A DNA stretch of 10,417 nucleotides from Brugia malayi (taxonomy: Eukaryota; Nematoda; Chromadorea; Rhabditida; Onchocercidae), in contig NW_025062393.1 in assembly GCF_000002995.4 (NCBI RefSeq), positions 1 to 10,417 of the forward strand, given 5' to 3'. The notes below the pieces were generated by a model. That model searched no databases, was not told the origin of the DNA, and saw only the letters and a program-made list of their open reading frames with translations. The position numbers were made by a program, and so were the translations under genes. Shown here in pieces: positions 7,078 through 10,417 of the stretch. Positions within the stretch are counted from its first letter, which is position 1. The number at the start of each line of letters is the position of its first letter.

Positions 7078-7490
7078 GAAGTGGCATAAAAAAATCGAAA
7101 TGTCTTCTAATGATATTGTTATATCTGTGGAGAAATGGTATGAGTTAATGGATTAATCAAATTGTTTTCCTGTTAAATTATTACATCTGTAGAGAAATGA
7201 TGTGAGTTAATGAAGTAATCAAAATGCCTTCTAGTGATATTGTTATATCTGCAGAGAAATGGTATGAGTTAATGAATTAATCAAAACATCATCTAGCGAT
7301 ATTGTTATAACTGTAGAGAAATGATGTAAGTTAATAAAGTATTGAAAATGCCTTCTAGTGATATTGTTTTATCTGTAGAGAAATGGTATGAGTTAACGAA
7401 ATAATCAAAATGCCTTCTAATAATATTGTTGCATTTGCAGAGAAATGGCATGAAATTATCAAAATGTCTTGTAATGATGTTGTTATGTCT
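7078..7490 (+). repeat. Right-domain block E, copy 1
   Basis: Markers: GTGGCATAAAAAAATCG, CTGTGGAG, GGATTAATCAAATTG, the diverged monomer TGTTAAATTATTACATC, AACATCATCTAGCGATATTG, ATAACTGTAGAG, AAGTATTGAAAATG, GAGTTAACGAAATAATC, a short monomer GCATTTGCAGAGAAATGGCAT, and TCTTGTAATGATGTTG. The whole series is repeated at 10005-10417 with an offset of 2928 over most of its length (7221 to 10149; 7393 to 10321; 7483 to 10411). The copy at the window end is cut by the window, so the duplication is at least 413 bp. Confidence 0.92.
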
Positions 7491-7660
7491 GTAGAGAAAT
7501 GGTATGAATTAATGAATTAATCAAAATATCTTCTATTGATATTGTTAAATCTGCAGGGAAATGGTATGAGTTAATGAATTAATCAAAATGTCTGCTAATT
7601 ATATTGTTATATCTGCAGAGAAATGATGTGAGTTAATGAAGTAATCAAAATGTCTTCTAA
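7375..7660 (+). repeat. Right-domain block F, copy 1
   Basis: Overlaps the end of block E and runs on through TGATGTTGTTATGTC, TTCTATTGATATTG, GCAGGGAAATGG, TCTGCTAATTATATTG and GATGTGAGTTAATGAAG. It matches 9051-9333 with an offset of 1676 that falls to 1673 because the later copy lost 2 bp (TGTTATCTG for TGTTATGTCTG) and 1 bp (TTGTAAATC for TTGTTAAATC). Confidence 0.9.
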
Positions 7661-7693
7661 TGATATTGTTATATCTGTAGAGAAATGGTATGA

Positions 7694-7799
7694 GTTAATG
7701 AAGTAATCAAAATGTCTTCAAATGATATTGTTGCATTTGCAGAGAAGTTAATGAAGTAATCAAAATGTCTTCAAATGATATTGTTGCATTTGCAGAGAA
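7694..7799 (+). repeat. Perfect 53-bp tandem duplication of a short monomer
   Basis: Bases 7694-7746 and 7747-7799 are identical, starting GTTAATGAAGTAATC and ending GCATTTGCAGAGAA. The join GAGAAGTTAATG skips the usual GTGGCAT, so the unit begins in the middle of a long-type monomer and ends in a short-type one. Perfect identity marks a recent event. Confidence 0.93.
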
Positions 7800-8189
7800 G
7801 TGGCATGAAATAATCAAAATGTCATCTATTGATATTGTTATATCTGCAGAGAAATGATGTGAGTTAATGAAATAATCGAAATGTCTTCTAATGATATTGT
7901 AATATCTGCAGTGAAATGATGTGAGTTAATGAATTAATCGAAATGTCTTCTAATGATATTGTTATATCTGTGGAGAAATGGTATGAGTTAATGAAGTAAT
8001 CAAAATGTCTTCTAATGATATTGTTATATTTGCAGAGAAATGGTATGAAGTGGCATGAAATAATCAAAATGTCATCTATTGATATTGTTATATCTGTAAA
8101 GAAATGATATGAGTTAGTGAAATAATCAAAATGTCTTCTAATGATATTGTTATATCTGTAGAGAAATGGTATGAGTTAATGAATTAATC
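7800..8189 (+). repeat. Right-domain monomers, mixed long and short
   Basis: Long monomers with GATGTGAG, CATCTATTGATATTG and AATCGAAATG alternate with short or hybrid ones. At about 8033-8060 a TTTGCAGAGAAATGGTATG monomer runs into GAAGTGGCATG, joining long- and short-type ends. No other signal is seen here. Confidence 0.75.
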
Positions 8190-9005
8190 AGAATGTCTCA
8201 TAGTGATATTGTATTGCAGAGAAATTGGTATGAGTTAATGAATTAATCAAAATGTCTTCTATTAAATTGTTATATATCTGTAGAGAAATGGTATGAGTTA
8301 ATGAATTAATCAAAATGTCTTCTAATGATATTGTTGCATTGCAGAGAAGTGGCATAAATAATCAAAATGTCTTCTAGTGAATATGTTATATCTGTAGAGA
8401 AATGATGAGTTAATGAATATCAAAATGTCTTCTAGTGATATTGTTATATTGTAGAGAAATGGTATGAGTTAATGAATTAATCAAAATATCTTCTAATGAT
8501 ATTGTTATATTTGCAGAGATGGGAGTTAATGAATTAATCAAATGTCTTCTAGTGATATTGTTATATTCTGTAGAGAAATGGTATGAGTTAATGAATAATC
8601 AAAATGTCTTCTAGTGATATTGTTATATCTGTAGAGAAATGGTATGAGTAATGAAGTAATCAAAATGTCTTCTAGTGATATTGTTTATTTGCAGAGAAGT
8701 GGCATAAAAAATCAAAAAATGTCTTCTAGTGATATTGTTATATTTTGAAGAAATGGTATGAGTTAATGAATTAATCAAATGTCTTCTAGTGATATTGTTA
8801 TATCTGTAGAGAATGGTATGAGTTAATGAAGTAATCAAAATGTCTTCTAAGTGATATTGTTATATCTGTAGAGAAATGGTATGAGTTAATGAATAATCAA
8901 ATGTCTTCTAGTGATATTGTTATATCTGTAGAGAAATGGTATGGAGTTAATGAAGTAATCAAAATGTCTTCTAGTGATATTGTTATATTTGCAGAAATGG
9001 TATGA
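8190..9005 (+). repeat. Monomers with dense single-base indels
   Basis: Nearly every monomer here has one or more one- or two-base gains or losses not seen elsewhere: GTATTGCAGAG (8211-8221), ATTAAATTGTTATATATCTG, GTTGCATTGCAG, GTGAATATGTTATATC, AAATGATGAGTTAATGAATATC, TTATATTGTAGAG, GCAGAGATGGGAG, AATCAAATGTC, TATATTCTGTAG, GAGTAATGAAG, ATATTTTGAAG, AGAGAATGGTATG, TCTAAGTGATATTG, ATGGAGTTAATG and TTGCAGAAATGG. Many are homopolymer or dinucleotide length changes. The substitution pattern is otherwise consensus-like. This mix suits uncorrected long-read error as well as it suits real decay. The rotation of reading frame by these indels is also why a longer chance ORF appears on the minus strand here. 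Confidence 0.75.
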
Positions 9006-9050
9006 GTTAATGAAGTAATCAAAATGTCTTCCAATTATATTGTTATATCT

Positions 9051-9333
9051 GTAGAGAAATGGTATGAGTTAACGAAATAATCAAAATGCCTTCTAATAAT
9101 ATTGTTGCATTTGCAGAGAAATGGCATGAAATTATCAAAATGTCTTGTAATGATGTTGTTATCTGTAGAGAAATGGTATGAGTTAATGAATTAATCAAAA
9201 TATCTTCTATTGATATTGTAAATCTGCAGGGAAATGGTATGAGTTAATGAATTAATCAAAATGTCTGCTAATTATATTGTTATATCTGCAGAGAGATGAT
9301 GTGAGTTAATGAAGTAATCAAAATGTCTTCAAA
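9051..9333 (+). repeat. Right-domain block F, copy 2
   Basis: Repeats 7375-7660 (GAGTTAACGAAATAATC, GCATTTGCAGAGAAATGGCATG, CTTGTAATGATGTTG, TTCTATTGATATTG, GCAGGGAAATGG, TCTGCTAATTATATTG, GATGTGAG) with 3 bp lost in two small deletions. After 9333 it departs from copy 1 into a short monomer (GCATTTGCAGAGAAGTGGCATG). Confidence 0.9.
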
Positions 9334-9473
9334 TGATATTGTTGCATTTGCAGAGAAGTGGCATGAAGTAATCAAAATGCCTTCAAGTGACATTATTATA
9401 TCTGTGGAGATATGGTATGAGTTATTGAAGTAATCAAAATGTCTTCTAATGATATTGTTGGATTTGCAGAGAA

Positions 9474-9641
9474 GTGGCATAAAAAAAATCGATATGTCTT
9501 CTAATGATATTGTTATATCTGTGGAGAAATAGTTTGAGTTAATGGATTAATCAAATTGTTTTCTAGTTAAATTATTATATCTGTAGAGAAATGATGTGAG
9601 TTAATGAAGTAATCAAAATGCCTTCTAGTGATATTGTTATA
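9474..9641 (+). repeat. Right-domain block E, copy 2 (partial)
   Basis: GTGGCATAAAAAAAATCG, GATATGTC, CTGTGGAG, GGATTAATCAAATTG and TTCTAGTTAAATTATTATATC follow 7081-7247. It is closer to the copy near 10005 in having ATCGATATGTC and TTTGAG. It then switches to a different monomer (CTATAGGGAAGTGATGTGAG). Confidence 0.85.
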
Positions 9642-10004
9642 TCTATAGGGAAGTGATGTGAGTTAATGAATTAATCAAAATGTCTTCAAATGATATTGTT
9701 ATATCTGCAGAGAAATGATGTGAGTTAATGAAATAATCAAAATGTCTTCCTAATGATATTGTTATATCTGCAGAGAAATGATGTGAGTTAATGAAATAAT
9801 CAAAATGTCTTCTAATGATATTGTTGCATTTGCAGAGAAGTGGCATGAAATAATCGAAATGCCTTCTAGTGATATTGTTATATCTGTAGAGAAATGGTAT
9901 GAGTTAATGAAATAATCAAATGCCTTCTAATAATATTGTTGCATTTGCAGAGATGTGGCATGAAGTAATCAAATGTCTTCTAGTGATATTGTTGCATTTG
10001 CAGA
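9642..10004 (+). repeat. Right-domain monomers with GATGTGAG pair and short monomers
   Basis: Two successive GCAGAGAAATGATGTGAG monomers (about 9708-9810) are nearly identical apart from one extra C at TTCCTAATG. They are followed by a 54-bp short monomer (9815-9868), a long one, and two consecutive short monomers with GCAGAGATGTGGCAT (from 9941 and 9994, 53 bp apart). The GAGATGTGG change is shared by both, suggesting a local duplication. Confidence 0.82.
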
Positions 10005-10417
10005 GATGTGGCATAAAAAAATCGATATGTCTTCTAATGATATTGTTATATCTGTGGAGAAATGGTTTGAGTTAAATGAATTAATCAAATTGTTTTCTAG
10101 TTAAATTATTAAATCTGTAGAGATATGGTATGAGTTAATGATGTAATCAAAATGCCTTCTAGTGATAATTGTATATCTGCAGAGAAATGGTATGAGTTAA
10201 TGAATTAATCAAATCATCATCTAGCGATATTGTTATAACTGTAGAGAAATGATGTAAGTTAATCAAGTATTGAAAATGCCTTCTAGTGATATTGTTTTAT
10301 CTGTAGAGAAATGGTATGAGTTAACGAAATAATCAAAATGCCTTCTAATAATATTGTTGCATTTGCAGAGAAATGGCATGAAATTATCAAAATGTCTTGT
10401 AATGATGTTGTTATGTC
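10005..10417 (+). repeat. Right-domain block E, copy 3 (cut by window end)
   Basis: Repeats 7078-7490, including TCTAGTTAAATTATT, CATCATCTAGCGATATTG, ATAACTGTAGAG, AAGTATTGAAAATG, GAGTTAACGAAATAATC and CTTGTAATGATGTTGTTATGTC. One extra A (GAGTTAAATG) shifts the offset from 2927 to 2928 near the start. The window ends mid-block with no sign of the array stopping. Confidence 0.92.

Larger units (their letters stand above)
1..10417 (+). repeat. 62-bp AT-rich tandem satellite array, whole window
   Basis: Every part of the window can be read as head-to-tail copies of one unit of about 62 bp. The copy at 1034-1095 equals the consensus I derive by eye, and the next copy (1096-1157) differs from it at one base. 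Landmarks in order are GTGATATTGTTATATCTG, TAGAGAAATGG, TATGAGTTAATGAATTAATC and AAAATGTCTTCTA. By hand count the consensus has 22 A, 24 T, 12 G and 4 C. All copies point the same way and I found no inverted monomer. Both window ends are inside a monomer, so the array boundaries are not seen. Tandem head-to-tail organisation with diverged copies is typical of eukaryotic satellites or large minisatellites that evolve by unequal exchange. Whether this one is centromeric, subtelomeric or intronic cannot be told. Stop codons occur in all six frames of the consensus, which argues against a coding repeat. Confidence 0.98.
6891..10417 (+). repeat. Right domain: subfamily with 54-bp short monomers
   Basis: From about 6891 the monomers shift in character. 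AAATGATGTGAG and TGAAGTAATC or TGAAATAATC replace the left-domain forms in many copies, TCTAATGATATTG is commoner than TCTAGTGATATTG, and a shortened unit with GCATTTGCAGAGAAGTGGCAT recurs. That short unit is 54 bp (for example 9815-9868) because about 8 bp are missing from the GAGTTAATG region. Short units at 7067, 7431, 7733, 7786, 9107, 9344, 9460, 9826, 9941, 9994 and 10359 (position of the first base of the GCATTTGCAG motif or its close variants) punctuate runs of long ones. A few related short monomers also occur in the left domain (about 434-475, 2740-2790, 5780-5820), so the two domains share ancestry. Confidence 0.85.

Noticed and set aside
8623..8838. Minus-strand open frame of 71 codons
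   Set aside because: It is a translation of the satellite itself (repeats of an NNITRRHF-like phrase). 62 is not a multiple of three and the consensus has stops in all minus-strand frames, allowing only about 32 open codons. The extra length comes from the local one-base indels. No start context, domain or codon pattern supports a gene.
9280..9480. Minus-strand open frame of 66 codons
   Set aside because: Same satellite-derived phrases (RRHFDYF, SLEGILI) in rotating frames; short, low complexity and without any independent evidence of coding.
1481..9800. Recurring CTGCAG (PstI) and CTAG tetramers as functional sites
   Set aside because: They are simply parts of the monomer (the T/C variant of CTGTAG and the unit junction) and need no separate explanation.
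9643..9846. Minus-strand open frame of 67 codons
   Set aside because: Again a readthrough of successive variant monomers, with the same phrase repeated in it; not a credible protein.
1..10417. CRISPR array
   Set aside because: Periodicity near 60 bp could suggest repeats plus spacers, but the entire 62-bp unit is conserved and there are no unique spacers, leader or cas genes.
1..10417. Plasmid or phage iterons, or a bacterial replication origin
   Set aside because: Iteron arrays are short and sit next to a rep gene. Here more than 10 kb of repeat contains no gene, and CpG decay and block duplications fit eukaryotic satellite evolution.
1..10417. Transposon or retroelement remnants
   Set aside because: I found no terminal inverted repeats, long terminal repeats, target-site duplications, poly-A tail or protein remnants; every segment aligns to the 62-bp unit.
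1..10417. CENP-B box
   Set aside because: The TTCG....A..CGGG-type core is absent from the consensus and from the CpG-bearing variants I inspected, so a centromeric role cannot be argued on this basis.

Overview
The whole 10,417-base window is one AT-rich tandem-repeat (satellite or large minisatellite) array. I see no protein-coding gene, RNA gene, transposon or unique flanking DNA, and both window edges fall inside the array, so the array is longer than what is shown. The basic unit is 62 bp (reference copy at 1034-1095, about 26% G+C). Dividing window length by unit length gives roughly 165-170 head-to-tail copies, all in the same orientation. An array of diverged monomers with shuffled multi-monomer blocks, low G+C and clear CpG decay points to a nuclear eukaryotic genome with cytosine methylation. 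I cannot name the species or match the repeat to a known satellite family from memory.

Layout. Positions 1-6890 form the left domain, built mostly of 62-bp monomers. It contains a homogeneous core (about 720-1300), a perfect three-fold local amplification (1481-1638), and a patchwork of multi-monomer blocks that recur kilobases apart. Block A lies at 240-720, 3312-3562 and 5587-6067. Block B lies at 1709-2311, 3701-4330 and, in part, 6640-6790. Block C lies at 2515-2898, 4365-4600 and 4659-5042. Block D lies at 2899-3085, 5161-5340, 6188-6358 and 6359-6430. Positions 6891-10417 form the right domain, a different subfamily. There 62-bp monomers carrying AAATGATGTGAG or TGAAGTAATC are interspersed with a 54-bp short monomer (TTGCATTTGCAGAGAAGTGGCAT). 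Three of the intervals between short monomers are 364-366 bp, which equals five long units plus one short unit, so a higher-order repeat appears to be forming. The right domain also contains a 413-bp block present at 7078-7490 and again at the window end, and a stretch (about 8190-9005) unusually rich in one-base indels.

Within each monomer there are two dyads: an imperfect 26-nt hairpin around GATAT-TGTT-ATATC, and the palindrome TTAAT-GA-ATTAA. Six positions in the monomer alternate between CG, TG, CA or TA, as expected if they were once methylated CpGs. Nothing here looks like a set of cooperating genes. The content of interest is the array's evolutionary structure, its conserved dyads, and its methylation-decay signature.
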